A DNA stretch of 64,000 nucleotides from Pyxidicoccus xibeiensis (GCF_024198175.1 NZ_JAJVKV010000010.1:124001-188000); one strand, 5' to 3'. Positions 38,587 to 46,815 are shown, counted from the first letter of the stretch. The notes: a model not told the origin generated them from the sequence alone. Numbers and translations: made by a program.

Positions 38587-39606
38587 GTGGCGAGCCCGAG
38601 GGAGTTGGGAGCAGGCAGCACGCCTACGGCGCCCGGCCTCATCCTCGTTCCCCGCCAGGGGAGCCCGAGGTTGCTCGGCCGCTCGCTCCTCGAGCACCTG
38701 GGCCTGCGCGAGCTTCCTCCCACCGTCAGCTCCATGCCCGGCCTGCTGGCCGCCGCCGGCTTCCGGCCCCGCTCCGCGGACAGGACCATCTGGGAGCGAA
38801 ACGGCCACGCGGTGATGGCGGGCGAGGAGCTGCTGGAGGACGGGGCGCGGATGCTGTGGACCTTCCCGGTGGACTGGGACGAGCCGTCGGTGCGCCAGCA
38901 CGTCCGGTACCTGGGCATGGCGTCGCATGACTTGCGCGGCGCCCTGGCCAACATCCGCTCCTACGCGGCCCTGCTGCTCAACGGCCGCTCTCCGCTGGAG
39001 CCCAAGGTGCAGCGCGGCCTGGAGACCATCCTGCGCAACGCGGACCGCTCGCTCGCCTTCGCCCAGGACTTCTTCGACTCCAGCCGGGCGGACCTGGGCG
39101 CGCTGCCCTGCGAGCGCGAGCGCCAGTCGCTCCTGCCCCTGCTCGACGCCGCCGTGGAGCGCCAGCGCGCCGCCGCCACCGCGGCCAACGTGGCCCTGGT
39201 GCTGGACCTGGACCCGCACGCCCCCATGCCGGACGTCGCCGTGGACGGCGCCCGCATCCAGCACGCGCTGGAGTCCTTCATCCAGTACCAGCTGGCGCGC
39301 GCCCAGGCCGGCGAGGTCATCCACCTGCGGGTGCGCTCCTTCATGCCCCAGGTGCGGGTGGAGGTCCGCCGCGAGGGCGTCCCCCTGTCCGACGAGGACG
39401 CCTCCGTCGTCTTCCAGCGCGAGGCGCGCGCCTTCCGCGAGAAGAAGCTGGAGGACCCGCTCCGCGTCTACCTGGCCCGCCAGGAGGTCGAGGCGCACGG
39501 CGGCGGCGTCGGCGTGGAGACGGACCGCTCCGGTAGCACCCTGTTCCTCACACTCTTCCAGGCCCCCGCCGAGGAGCTTGGTCCTCCAGCGAGCATGCAG
39601 GTGTAG
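38587..39606 (+). CDS. Atypical histidine kinase with degenerate ATPase domain
   Basis: A 339-residue soluble protein. Residues 105-170 hold a normal-looking H-box, MASHDLRGALANIRSYAALLLNG, as in HisKA. The expected ATPase domain follows, but the N-box reads GARIQHALESFIQYQLARA without its asparagine, and no DxGxG or GxGLG motif can be found (VRREGVPLSDEDASVVFQ stands in the G1 place). The end, GGGVGVETDRSGSTLFLTLF, still resembles the last strands of the fold. ATP hydrolysis is doubtful; it may be a phosphotransfer scaffold. The first 100 residues match nothing known. GTG start with GGAGG eight bases upstream. The divergent receiver gene is the likely partner. Confidence 0.75.
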   Translation: MASPRELGAGSTPTAPGLILVPRQGSPRLLGRSLLEHLGLRELPPTVSSMPGLLAAAGFRPRSADRTIWERNGHAVMAGEELLEDGARMLWTFPVDWDEPSVRQHVRYLGMASHDLRGALANIRSYAALLLNGRSPLEPKVQRGLETILRNADRSLAFAQDFFDSSRADLGALPCERERQSLLPLLDAAVERQRAAATAANVALVLDLDPHAPMPDVAVDGARIQHALESFIQYQLARAQAGEVIHLRVRSFMPQVRVEVRREGVPLSDEDASVVFQREARAFREKKLEDPLRVYLARQEVEAHGGGVGVETDRSGSTLFLTLFQAPAEELGPPASMQV

Positions 39607-39682
39607 GCAGGACTCCGGACTTGCTGGCGGTTGGTGGCGCCCGCCGGTATGCTCCGCCCGGTTTACGCGAAGGAGCCGCGCG

Positions 39683-39928
39683 ATGCTGGGGCTGAAGCCG
39701 ATGGAACTGATGCTAATCGTTTTTGTGCTGCTGCTCCTCTTCGGGGCGACGCGGCTGCCGCAGCTCGGCTCGTCCATGGGCAGCGCCATCCGCAACTTCA
39801 AGCGCAGCTTCGGCAGCGAGAGCGAGGAGACCCCCGCCGGCGGCGACAAGAAGGGCGGCACCCTCGCCAGCAGCTCCGGCGTGGACAAGGAAGTCCCCAA
39901 GGCCCAGACGCCCAGCCACCACGGCTGA
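39683..39928 (+). CDS. tatA: Twin-arginine translocase subunit TatA
   Basis: An 81-residue protein with the TatA layout: a short N-terminal span (MELMLIVFVLLLLFGATRLPQLGSSMGSAIRNFKRSF) with the FG hinge, an amphipathic helix, and a polar, disordered C-terminus. TatA multimerises to form the passage for folded proteins. Start set by AAGGAG eight bases upstream of ATG. No tatB or tatC is adjacent, so the gene is an orphan tatA relative to the rest of the system. TatB is less likely because the residue after the hinge and the short length fit TatA/E. A terminator hairpin follows. Confidence 0.9.
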   Translation: MLGLKPMELMLIVFVLLLLFGATRLPQLGSSMGSAIRNFKRSFGSESEETPAGGDKKGGTLASSSGVDKEVPKAQTPSHHG

Positions 39929-39953
39929 GCCGTCCGCCACAGGCCTGACGCAC

Positions 39954-40003
39954 CAACGCCCGAGCCACCCTGCCTTCGCGGGGTGAGTCGGGCGTTGTCG
40001 TTT
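39954..40003 (+). terminator. Terminator-like hairpins between tatA and the acyl-CoA ligase
   Basis: CAACGCCCGA pairs with TCGGGCGTTG around an inner CCACCC/GGGGTG stem with a TTCG turn, and TCGTTT follows on the plus strand. A second stem, CCGGCCCC/GGGGCCGG, lies 20 bp further toward the convergent ligase gene and could serve the minus strand. Confidence 0.6.
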
Positions 40004-40062
40004 GCAGCGGCCGTCCCCCACCCCCGGCCCCCCATGCGAGGGGCCGGCGGCGGGCGCGGGCA

Positions 40063-41934
40063 TCAGTCGATGACGGTGGTGCCCTCGTACATGTGGTCGA
40101 TCTGCGCCTTGTACTTGGCGCTGCACACCTTGCGCTTCACGCTCAGCTTGGGCGTCAGCTCGCCGGTCTCCTGCGAGAAGTCCGCCTCCAGCACCGAGAA
40201 GCGCTTGATGGTGGCATACGGCGGCTGCTCGGCATTCACGGCGTCCAGGGCGGCCTTCACCGCGGCGTGGACCTCCGGGCGCTTCGCGTTCTCCGCGTAG
40301 GTGCCCACCGGGGCGCCCTTCTCCTGGAGCAGCTTGCGGGCCCCCTCCTCGGAGACGGTGATGAGCGTCACGAGGTACGGGCGCTTGTCGCCGTACACCA
40401 TGGCCTGGCTGATGATGGAGTGCGTCTTGAGGAGGTTCTCGAGGTTCTGCGGCGCGACATTCTTGCCGCCCGCGGTGACGATGATGTCCTTCTTGCGGTC
40501 GGTGATGCGCAGGTAGTTGTCCGCGTCCAGCTCGCCGATGTCACCCGTGTGGAACCAGCCCTCCGCATCGATGACCTCGGCGGTGGCGGCGGGGTTCTTG
40601 TAGTAGCCCTTCATCACGCCAGGGCCGCGGATGAGGATTTCGCCGTCGGAGGCAATCTTCAGGTCCGTGCCCGGCATGGGGGCACCCACGGAGCCAATCT
40701 TGATCTTGTTCTCGCGGTTGACGGTGGTACCGGCGGACGTCTCCGTCAGGCCGTAGCCCTCCAGCACCTTGAAGCCCAGCAGGTCGAAGAAGTAGCCAAT
40801 CTTCGCGGACAGCGGCGCGCCGCCGGAGATGAACAGGCGCATGTTGCCGCCCAGCTTCTCGCTGATGGCCGCCTGCACCTTGGCGAACACCAGCTTCTTC
40901 GCCAGCGTGAAGCCCAGGGAGCTGTACGCGCGGCCCTGCTTGCGCGCCTCCACGTACTCGTCGAAGAGCTTGAAGGCCCAGCGGAACAGCGTCCCCTTGA
41001 GGCCGGGCGCCGACGAGCCGTTGGACACCACGCCGTTGTAGACCTTCTCGAAGACGCGCGGCACCGACGGCAGCACCGTGGGCTTGGTCTCCACCAGGTT
41101 GCCGAGCAGCTTGTCCACCGACTCGGCGATGATGAGCCGGTAGCCCATGCTCAGCCACGCCGCCTTCACCACCTGGGCGAACACGTGCGCCAGGGGCAGG
41201 AACAGCATGACGGAGTCGTTGGTCTCCATCATGCCCACCGACTGGGAGGCCTTGGCCTCGTAGGCCCAGTTGGAGTGCGTGAGGATGACGCCCTTGGGCT
41301 CGCCCGTGGTGCCGGACGTGTAGATGAGCGAGTTGGTGTCGTCCACGCCCACCGCGTTCACCCGCGTGTCGAACGCGGACGGGTTGGCCGCGGCCTCGGC
41401 GGTGCCCTGCTTCACCAGGTCCGCGAGCGTCATCTCCACGCCGCCGGAGACGGGGCCCTCGAAGACCACCACCTTGCGCAGCGAGGGACACTCGGCCAGC
41501 TTCTGGCGGATGCGCGTCAGCCGCCCCACCTGCTTGGCGTCCTTCTCATCGCTGTCGATGAAGAGGAACGACGTCTCCGAGTGGTTGATGATGTAGCGGC
41601 ACTCGTCCGGGGTGTTGGACGAGTAGATGGGCACGGTGATGGCCTGGGCCGCGCTGATGGCCAGGTCACAGACAATCCACTGGAGGCTGGTGTTGGCGAA
41701 GATGGCCACCCGGTCTCCCGGCCGGACGCCCTGCGCCACCAGGCCCGCCGACAGCGCCTTCACCTCTTCCAGCACCTGGGCGAACGTCACGTCCACCCAG
41801 CGCCCGTCCTTCTTGTGCGTCACGCCCACCTTGGAGGCGTTCTGCGCGCGCTGGACGAGGAACTGAACGAGGTTACCGTCCTGCGTCCCACCGGCCGCGG
41901 GAGCCGGAGCTGCCATCTGATTCTCTGCTCTCAC
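40063..41934 (-). CDS. Long-chain fatty acid-CoA ligase (AMP-forming)
   Basis: A 623-residue ANL-superfamily enzyme that activates fatty acids through an acyl-adenylate. Motifs in order: P-loop YTSGTTGEPKGV, GGAPLSAKI, EGYGLTETSAGTT, GWFHTGDIGELD, and DRKKDIIVTAGGKNVAPQNLE, with the catalytic Lys in the LTPKLSVKRK C-terminal region. It is the FadD15/AMP-binding type of about 600 residues, without transmembrane span. The GTG start overlaps the stop of the upstream TPR gene as GTGA and has GGAGGAG five bases upstream; an ATG six codons later is the alternative. Cell-envelope location is unknown, but many of this group are membrane-associated. Confidence 0.94.
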   Translation of the reverse strand: MRAENQMAAPAPAAGGTQDGNLVQFLVQRAQNASKVGVTHKKDGRWVDVTFAQVLEEVKALSAGLVAQGVRPGDRVAIFANTSLQWIVCDLAISAAQAITVPIYSSNTPDECRYIINHSETSFLFIDSDEKDAKQVGRLTRIRQKLAECPSLRKVVVFEGPVSGGVEMTLADLVKQGTAEAAANPSAFDTRVNAVGVDDTNSLIYTSGTTGEPKGVILTHSNWAYEAKASQSVGMMETNDSVMLFLPLAHVFAQVVKAAWLSMGYRLIIAESVDKLLGNLVETKPTVLPSVPRVFEKVYNGVVSNGSSAPGLKGTLFRWAFKLFDEYVEARKQGRAYSSLGFTLAKKLVFAKVQAAISEKLGGNMRLFISGGAPLSAKIGYFFDLLGFKVLEGYGLTETSAGTTVNRENKIKIGSVGAPMPGTDLKIASDGEILIRGPGVMKGYYKNPAATAEVIDAEGWFHTGDIGELDADNYLRITDRKKDIIVTAGGKNVAPQNLENLLKTHSIISQAMVYGDKRPYLVTLITVSEEGARKLLQEKGAPVGTYAENAKRPEVHAAVKAALDAVNAEQPPYATIKRFSVLEADFSQETGELTPKLSVKRKVCSAKYKAQIDHMYEGTTVID

Positions 41935-42671
41935 TTGAGCTCCTCCTGAATGTCCGCTTCGACCTTCTTGGCCAACTCCTGTACGCGACGACCCTCGGAC
42001 AGGTCATACGCGACACTTCCCTGCTTCACCTTCTGGATGGCGTCCTTCGCCTTCTCCGCCTTTCCGTCCTTCAGGAGCGTCTCGGCGAGGAAGAGGTAGG
42101 CCCGCAGCATCTGCGGATGCTTCGCGATGACCTTCTCGTACAACGCCGCGGACTTGCCCAAATCGCGCTTGGGCCACGGCAGCTCGTAGTAGTACCGCCC
42201 CTTGACCAACAAAGGAGCCCCCAGCTCGAAGTCGGCATTCAGCTGGATGGCCTTGTCGAGCCGCTCGTTGAACTTGCCCTCCAGGCCCTCACCCAGGGCC
42301 TTCATCACGCCCACCGCCTGGGAATACGCGCCGATGCCGGTGGCGGCGTAGTAGTGGCCCTCGACCCGCTCGGGGGAGAGCTTCACGGCCTTCTCGCCCC
42401 AGTCCCAGGTCTGCCGCCCCAGCACCTTCTTCAGCTTCTCCTGGGAGGCGCCGTCCGCCTGCCACTGGAGCAGGCGTGCCTTGCGCCAGACGAGGTCGAA
42501 GTCCTCCGGGGCGGCGTCCAGGGCCGCCTTCAGCTCGGCCTCCAGCTCCTTCGCCGCGGCGGAGTCGGAGCGCTTCTGGTGCAGCCCGTCCAGCTTTGCC
42601 AGCAGCCCTGGGTCCGCCGCCCGGCCCGGCAGGGCCACGAGCAGGCACAAGGCAAGCAAAATCAAGCGCAT
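41931..42671 (-). CDS. Secreted TPR protein coupled to the acyl-CoA ligase
   Basis: A 246-residue protein with a signal peptide (LILLALCLLVALPGRAADPG) and helical repeats that follow the TPR pattern, such as AYLFLAETLLKDGKAEKAKDAIQKV and ALYEKVIAKHPQMLRA. The string VKLSPERVEGHYYAATGIGAYSQAVGVMKALGEGLEGKFNERLDKAIQLN resembles the TatT/TRAP-associated TPR family, which binds small hydrophobic ligands in the periplasm. That would suit fatty-acid handling ahead of the ligase, a reasonable inference from the four-base overlap. No clear ribosome site precedes the ATG. Confidence 0.8.
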   Translation of the reverse strand: MRLILLALCLLVALPGRAADPGLLAKLDGLHQKRSDSAAAKELEAELKAALDAAPEDFDLVWRKARLLQWQADGASQEKLKKVLGRQTWDWGEKAVKLSPERVEGHYYAATGIGAYSQAVGVMKALGEGLEGKFNERLDKAIQLNADFELGAPLLVKGRYYYELPWPKRDLGKSAALYEKVIAKHPQMLRAYLFLAETLLKDGKAEKAKDAIQKVKQGSVAYDLSEGRRVQELAKKVEADIQEELK

Positions 42672-42732
42672 GGCGGGTGGGTTTAGCACGCACGGTTGCC
42701 TGCAAGCAAACCAACCTGGCCGGGAAGCCATG

Positions 42733-42783
42733 CAAAAAACAAAGGGCGGGGCCGGCGCGGGGAAGACCCGGCCAGTCCCGCCC
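42733..42783 (-). terminator. Intrinsic terminator of the sigma-factor gene
   Basis: On the minus strand, GGGCGGG pairs with CCCGCCC around an inner GGCCGG/CCGGCC stem. A T-rich tract (TTTGTTTTTTG) follows directly. It is the clearest Rho-independent terminator in the window, located about 40 bp after the sigma-factor stop. Confidence 0.85.
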
Positions 42784-42820
42784 AGGGGTGGGCCTCCCCG
42801 GGTGGGGAGGCGGGGTGGAC

Positions 42821-43573
42821 TCAGGCCGCGTCGGCCGAGGCCATCGCGTCCAGGTCCAGCTCCTCGTTCTCGTTGAACGCGGAGAGGTAGCGCTCCAGGA
42901 AGTTCTTCGTCTTCAGCTCCACCTGGCGCACGCGCTCACGCGAGACGCCCCAGCGCTGGCCCAGCTCCTCCAGCGTCAGCGGCTTGTCCTGGGTGAGCCG
43001 CTCCGTGAGGATGTCCCAGCCCAGGTCGCCAATGCGCTTGCGGACCTTGGCCAGGGCCTCCTGGATTTCCGTGTCCTGCTCGCGCGACAGGAAGACCTGC
43101 TGCGGAGAAGGGCCGGTGTCCTCGATGCGGTCGAGGAAGGTGGTCTCCCCCTCCTCGTCGATGGTGGCGTCCAGGGAGAAGTCCACCATGCTGCCGCGCT
43201 CCGCCTCACCGCCGCGAACCTGGCTGCGGTTGTCCTTCAGGTAGCGGGTGATGTAGGCGCGAATCCACCACACCGCATAGGTGGCGAAGCGCACGTTCTT
43301 CTTGGGGTCGAAGTGCTCGATCGCCTTCATGAGGCCGACGTTGCCTTCCTGGACCAGGTCATCCAGGCGCGCGCCGCGATTGGCGAACTTCTTCGCGACC
43401 GCCACAACGAAAGCCAGGTTGGAGCTGGCGAGCGTCTGTCGCGCGGACTCGTCGCCCTTCCGAGCGCGCCGGGCCAGCTCGTATTCCTGCTCACGGGTGA
43501 GCTGCTGGTGGCCCCCCAGGTTGCGCAGGTAGTGCGACAGGCCCTCCGCCGCGTACTTCGTCGAATTGGCCAT
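42821..43573 (-). CDS. Alternative sigma factor of the RpoH/SigB-like group
   Basis: A 250-residue sigma-70-family protein. Region 1.2 is LSHYLRNLGGHQQLTREQEYELARRARKGD. Region 2 is complete, with LVQEGNVGLMKAIEHFDPKKNVRFATYAVWWIRAYITRYL for core binding and -10 recognition. Region 4 holds the helix-turn-helix LTLEELGQRWGVSRERVRQVELK. The short region 1 and overall size place it with group 3 / heat-shock-type factors, but the QRKLFFNLR box that marks true RpoH is absent, as in the developmental SigB/SigC/SigE set of Myxococcus. A stress or development role is therefore likely. The ATG has GGAGG upstream. Confidence 0.92.
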   Translation of the reverse strand: MANSTKYAAEGLSHYLRNLGGHQQLTREQEYELARRARKGDESARQTLASSNLAFVVAVAKKFANRGARLDDLVQEGNVGLMKAIEHFDPKKNVRFATYAVWWIRAYITRYLKDNRSQVRGGEAERGSMVDFSLDATIDEEGETTFLDRIEDTGPSPQQVFLSREQDTEIQEALAKVRKRIGDLGWDILTERLTQDKPLTLEELGQRWGVSRERVRQVELKTKNFLERYLSAFNENEELDLDAMASADAA

Positions 43574-43795
43574 GATTTCCCGTCCTCCAGTCGATGCCGG
43601 ACGCTTCTCGCCGCCGCCTCTCGCGTCCACATCACTTAGGACGCGCAACGAACGAAAGAGTTTCTCATTCCGGCGCACAGGGGCATTTCGCCCGCTAACC
43701 CGTTGTCACGAGGCCGCCAATGCCCAGCCCTTCTCGGTACTTGCAAGGTAAGGGGCGTGACGGCGTGACGAAAATGAGCCTGACTTGGCTACAAA

Positions 43796-45220
43796 TTAAG
43801 AACGCTCGGGAGCGGGGAAGATTTTCTCGGGATTGAGCAGCCCTGATGGATCGAAGAAGGCCTTGAGGCGCCGCTGCAGGTCGATGAGCGCTGGCTGCTG
43901 CTCCAGCGACAAATATTCCCGCTTGGCGTGGCCTACACCGTGCTCGCCTGTGATCGTGCCGCCCAGCTCCACCGTCATCAGCAACATGCGGCGCAGGGCC
44001 TCCTCCACCAGGGGCCGCTGATGCGGACCCTCATAGAGGATGTTGGCGTGCAGGTTCCCATCGCCCGCGTGCCCGTACGTGGCGACGGTGAGGCCCAGCT
44101 CCTGCCCCAGGGCCTTCAGCCGTTCGATGATTTCCGGAATCTTCGAGCGCGGCACCACGATGTCCTCGGAAATCTTGTGAGGCTTGAGGGCTCGGAGTGC
44201 CGGGGAGATGGAGCGACGCGCGGCCCAGAGCTTCTCGCGCTGGGAGTCGTCCTGGGCGGCCAGCGTCTGGGTGGCCCCCTGCTGTGCGCAGATGTCTCCC
44301 AGCTGCACCAGCTCGGCGAGCAGGCCGTCCTCGTTGTTGCCGTCCACCTCGGCGATGACGGCGGCGCCCGCGCCCGGCGGGAAGCTGAAGCCGCGGCCGT
44401 CCACCGCGCGAAGGGCCACGTCGTCGATGAGCTCCAGGCAGCGCGGGAGGATGCCGGCGGCGAGCACCGCGGACACGCCGCGCGCGGCCTGGAGGACGGA
44501 GGGGAAGACGACGAGGGCGGTCATCACCTTGCGCGGCAGGGGGATGAGCTGGACGGTGATTTCGGTGGCCACGCCCAGCGTGCCCTCGGAGCCCACGAAG
44601 AGGCCCACCAGGTCATAGCCGGCCACGCCCTTGATGGTGCGGCGGCCCACACGCACCACCTCTCCGTCCGGTAGCACCCACTCCAGGCCGATGACGTAGT
44701 CGCGGGTGACGCCGTACTTGAGGGCGCGCGGGCCCCCGGCGTTCTCCGCCACGTTGCCGCCGAGCGTGCACCACTCCCAGGAGTTCGGGTCCGGTGGATA
44801 GAAGAGGCCCACCGCCTCCACCGCCTTCATGAAGTCGCCTGTCACCACGCCGGGCTCCACCACCGCGGTGAGGTCCTCCACGGAGATGGAGCGGATGCGC
44901 TTCATCCGCTCCAGGCTCACCGCCACGCCGCCCTTGAGGGGCAGCGAGCCCCCGCTCTTGCCGCTGCGCGCCCCGCAGGGCGTGAAGGGCACGCCATGCG
45001 CCCCGCATATCTTGAAGACGGCGGACACCTGCGCCGTGCTCTCGGGGAAGACAACGACGTCCGGCGGGTAGACGCCGCTGTCGGACTCGTCGCGCGCATA
45101 GGCGGCGAGCAGGTCCTCGTCACGCCGCACCTGGCCCGGGGAGAGCGCCTCCACCAGCGCCTTGAAGGCCCGCTCCACGCGCTCGGGCTCCACCCGGGCA
45201 AAGCGCGCGGGCGTGCTCAC
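43796..45220 (-). CDS. FAD-linked 2-hydroxy-acid oxidase (GlcD/D-lactate dehydrogenase type)
   Basis: A 474-residue flavoprotein. The PCMH-type FAD-binding domain shows VVVFPESTAQVSAVFKICGAHGVPFTPCGARSGKSGG and the WCTLGGNVAENAGGPRALKYGVTRDYV signature. The C-terminal cap has YGHAGDGNLHANI and GEHGVGHAKREYL, characteristic of GlcD and D-lactate dehydrogenases. It oxidises a D-2-hydroxy acid to the keto acid and passes electrons on. No glcE or glcF subunit is adjacent, but a Rieske ferredoxin lies two genes upstream in the same operon and could be an electron partner. The GTG start overlaps the GTP cyclohydrolase stop as GTGA. Substrate not determined. Confidence 0.92.
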   Translation of the reverse strand: MSTPARFARVEPERVERAFKALVEALSPGQVRRDEDLLAAYARDESDSGVYPPDVVVFPESTAQVSAVFKICGAHGVPFTPCGARSGKSGGSLPLKGGVAVSLERMKRIRSISVEDLTAVVEPGVVTGDFMKAVEAVGLFYPPDPNSWEWCTLGGNVAENAGGPRALKYGVTRDYVIGLEWVLPDGEVVRVGRRTIKGVAGYDLVGLFVGSEGTLGVATEITVQLIPLPRKVMTALVVFPSVLQAARGVSAVLAAGILPRCLELIDDVALRAVDGRGFSFPPGAGAAVIAEVDGNNEDGLLAELVQLGDICAQQGATQTLAAQDDSQREKLWAARRSISPALRALKPHKISEDIVVPRSKIPEIIERLKALGQELGLTVATYGHAGDGNLHANILYEGPHQRPLVEEALRRMLLMTVELGGTITGEHGVGHAKREYLSLEQQPALIDLQRRLKAFFDPSGLLNPEKIFPAPERS

Positions 45221-45846
45221 CGGCGGGCCCCCAGCCGTGCCCACAGCTCGCGGCGCAGGGCGCCGTCCTTGCGCAGGGTGCCCTCATAGGCCTCCGCGTG
45301 GGTGACGGCGTCGCGCTGCTTGTCGCCTCGCAGGCGCATGCAGGCCTGCTCCGCTTCGATGATGCACGCCGTCGCGGGGCTGCCGAGCACGCGCGCCAGC
45401 GAGCCGGCCACCTGCCGGGCGAGGTCCTCCTGGAGGATGAGCCGGTGCGCGAAGCAGTCCACCAGCGCGGACAGCCGGCCGAAGCCCACCACCTGCTTCC
45501 GGGGCACGTAGGCCACGTGGGCGCGGCCGGTGAACGGCAGCAGGTGGTGCGGGCACATGGAGTGGAAGCGCAGGTCCGTCACCACCACCAGCTCTCCGGA
45601 CGACTCGGGCGGCGCGGGGAACGTCTCGCCCAGGGCCTCCTCGGGCGTCCGGGCGTAGCCGTCGAGGAACTCGCTCACCCACGCCTCGGCCACGCGGTCC
45701 GGCGTGCCCACGAGGTTGGCGTCGCCCAGGGGCAGGCCCGCGGCGCGCAGGAAGTCCTCCACCGCGCGCGCCATGGCCGCGCGGTCGGGTGTCACGGAGG
45801 GAGGCGGAGCGGCAGGGGTGCGGCGGCGGGCTCGGGACGAAGGCAC
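45217..45846 (-). CDS. folE: Divergent GTP cyclohydrolase I (FolE-like)
   Basis: A 209-residue T-fold protein. The family frame is clear: TPDRVAEAWVSEFLDGY, LRFHSMCPHHLLPFTGRAHVAYVPRKQVVGFGRL, and FAHRLILQEDLARQVA. Zinc ligands C98, H101 and C169 are kept. Two changes stand out against typical enzymes: CEHH has become CPHH, and the EAxHxCM motif reads EAEQACM, so the catalytic His (H179 in E. coli) is Gln167. The usual RGVxKPGS after it is RGDKQRDAV. The normal enzyme opens GTP to dihydroneopterin triphosphate for folate; with these substitutions a related but different substrate or reaction is possible. The start at GTG 45846 has AGGAG about 12 bases upstream; an ATG at 45774 would remove the N-terminal helix. 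Confidence 0.85.
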   Translation of the reverse strand: MPSSRARRRTPAAPPPSVTPDRAAMARAVEDFLRAAGLPLGDANLVGTPDRVAEAWVSEFLDGYARTPEEALGETFPAPPESSGELVVVTDLRFHSMCPHHLLPFTGRAHVAYVPRKQVVGFGRLSALVDCFAHRLILQEDLARQVAGSLARVLGSPATACIIEAEQACMRLRGDKQRDAVTHAEAYEGTLRKDGALRRELWARLGARR

Positions 45847-45877
45847 GGGGTCGGTCGCTCCTGGGTGGGGCCGGCGT

Positions 45878-46219
45878 TCAGCGGGCGGGGAAGCTACCCG
45901 ATGAGGCCACGAGGATGCGCTCGCCTTCCACGCGGACTTCGTAGATGTGGACGCGCGCCCCGGGGTTGCGGGGGCACGCTCCCGTCCGCACGTCGAACGG
46001 CCAGGCGTGCAGCGGACAGTGCAGCAGGTGCCCGGCCAGGTCGCCCTCCGACAGCGGCCCGCCGCGGTGGGGGCAGGCGTCCTCCAGCGCATGCAGGCGC
46101 CCCTCCACCATGACGAGCGCCACCCGCCTGTCGCCCACCTGGACCACCGCGCGGCCGCGCGCGTCCAGGTCGCCCAGCGTCGCCACCGGAATGAACGTTC
46201 CTTCCGCCTGTCCTTGCAT
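45878..46219 (-). CDS. Rieske-type [2Fe-2S] protein
   Basis: A 113-residue single-domain protein, probably a soluble ferredoxin. The cluster ligands are in CPHRGG and CPLHAWPFD, the standard pair of Cys-x-His boxes. The framing FIPVATLGDL...RVALVMVEGRLHALEDACPH is typical of the NirD/biphenyl-dioxygenase-ferredoxin group. It passes single electrons between redox partners. It is the first gene of a three-gene operon with the GTP cyclohydrolase-like gene and FAD oxidase; the latter may be its donor or acceptor. The promoter region is shared with the metal-uptake cluster through a palindrome 84 bp upstream. Confidence 0.9.
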   Translation of the reverse strand: MQGQAEGTFIPVATLGDLDARGRAVVQVGDRRVALVMVEGRLHALEDACPHRGGPLSEGDLAGHLLHCPLHAWPFDVRTGACPRNPGARVHIYEVRVEGERILVASSGSFPAR

Positions 46220-46302
46220 GCGCGGGTCTCCAACGCCCCGGGCCGCGTGACGCATCCCGGCGGAAGATGAATGAGTGGAAGCCAAACGCGTCCAACAGTG
46301 CG

Positions 46303-46325
46303 AGACACGGCGTGTTACCGTGTCT
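46303..46325. promoter_or_regulatory. Inverted repeat between the Rieske operon and the metal-uptake cluster
   Basis: AGACACGG-N7-CCGTGTCT is a perfect 8-bp inverted repeat. It lies 52 bp before the first gene of the metal-uptake cluster and 84 bp before the Rieske gene on the other strand. Size and symmetry fit a dimeric Fur/Zur-type site, although the sequence does not match the enterobacterial Zur consensus. Confidence 0.55.
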
Positions 46326-46376
46326 TGACACCTCCAGCGCCTCCTCAGTACAGCAACGCCACCGTCGCCTCCCTCG

Positions 46377-46802
46377 ATGCTCCAGCGCGCCCACACCCTC
46401 GCCCGCTGCACCGCGACCCTGCTCGTCGCGCTGTGGGCGTGTCAGCCGCTGGGGGCGCTGCTGCACGCGAAGGAAGCCCACGCGCACCGCTTCTGCCCGC
46501 AGCACCAGGCCTTCGAGGAGACGGCCAGTGGCACCGGAACGGGGCTGTCCCGGCTCGCCGCGCAGCGCGGCCCCCAGCTGACCACCCTGCCGGAGGCGGG
46601 CAGTGACTCGGCGCGCCTGACGCACGAGGACTGCCCGCTGTTGACGTCCAGCTCGCGCGACGAGCTGCTCGCCTCGCGCCACGAGTCGCTGGCGCTGAAG
46701 CAGCTCGCGGTGAGCCGGCCGGCCACCGCGCCGCCCCGGGCCTCCCCTCCCCTCCCCGTCCTCGCCACCGCTCCCAAGGCCTCTCCTCCGGCACGCGGCT
46801 GA
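46377..46802 (+). CDS. Small exported Cys/His protein, first gene of the metal-uptake cluster
   Basis: A 141-residue protein. The N-terminal hydrophobic segment (TATLLVALWACQPLGALL) is a signal peptide or anchor. A dense set of metal-type residues follows it: LLHAKEAHAHRFCPQHQAF, that is, four His and a C-x2-H pair within 18 residues. The remainder is low-complexity, ending PKASPPARG. It shares this design, including G-x-[IL]-[ML]-H, C-x2-H and the PKASPP tail, with the protein encoded at 58.0-58.5 kb, so the two are likely paralogues. Its position ahead of an outer-membrane protein and a ZnuA-like operon suggests metal capture or sensing in the periplasm. Family not recognised. Confidence 0.7.
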   Translation: MLQRAHTLARCTATLLVALWACQPLGALLHAKEAHAHRFCPQHQAFEETASGTGTGLSRLAAQRGPQLTTLPEAGSDSARLTHEDCPLLTSSSRDELLASRHESLALKQLAVSRPATAPPRASPPLPVLATAPKASPPARG

Positions 46803-46815
46803 GTCGCGTCCTTCC

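Noticed and set aside
38020-40035. Very long frame in which the receiver is the C-terminal part
   Set aside because: The upstream portion is antisense to the atypical kinase and tatA; only the last 136 codons carry a recognisable domain, so a CTG start inside was chosen.
42821-43573. Heat-shock sigma factor RpoH in the strict sense
   Set aside because: The RpoH box is absent after region 2.4, so only the broader group was called.
43574-43795. Small plus-strand frame in the gap before the FAD oxidase stop
   Set aside because: No ribosome site, overlaps the sigma-factor start and has no recognisable composition; the 222-bp gap holds nothing else I can support.
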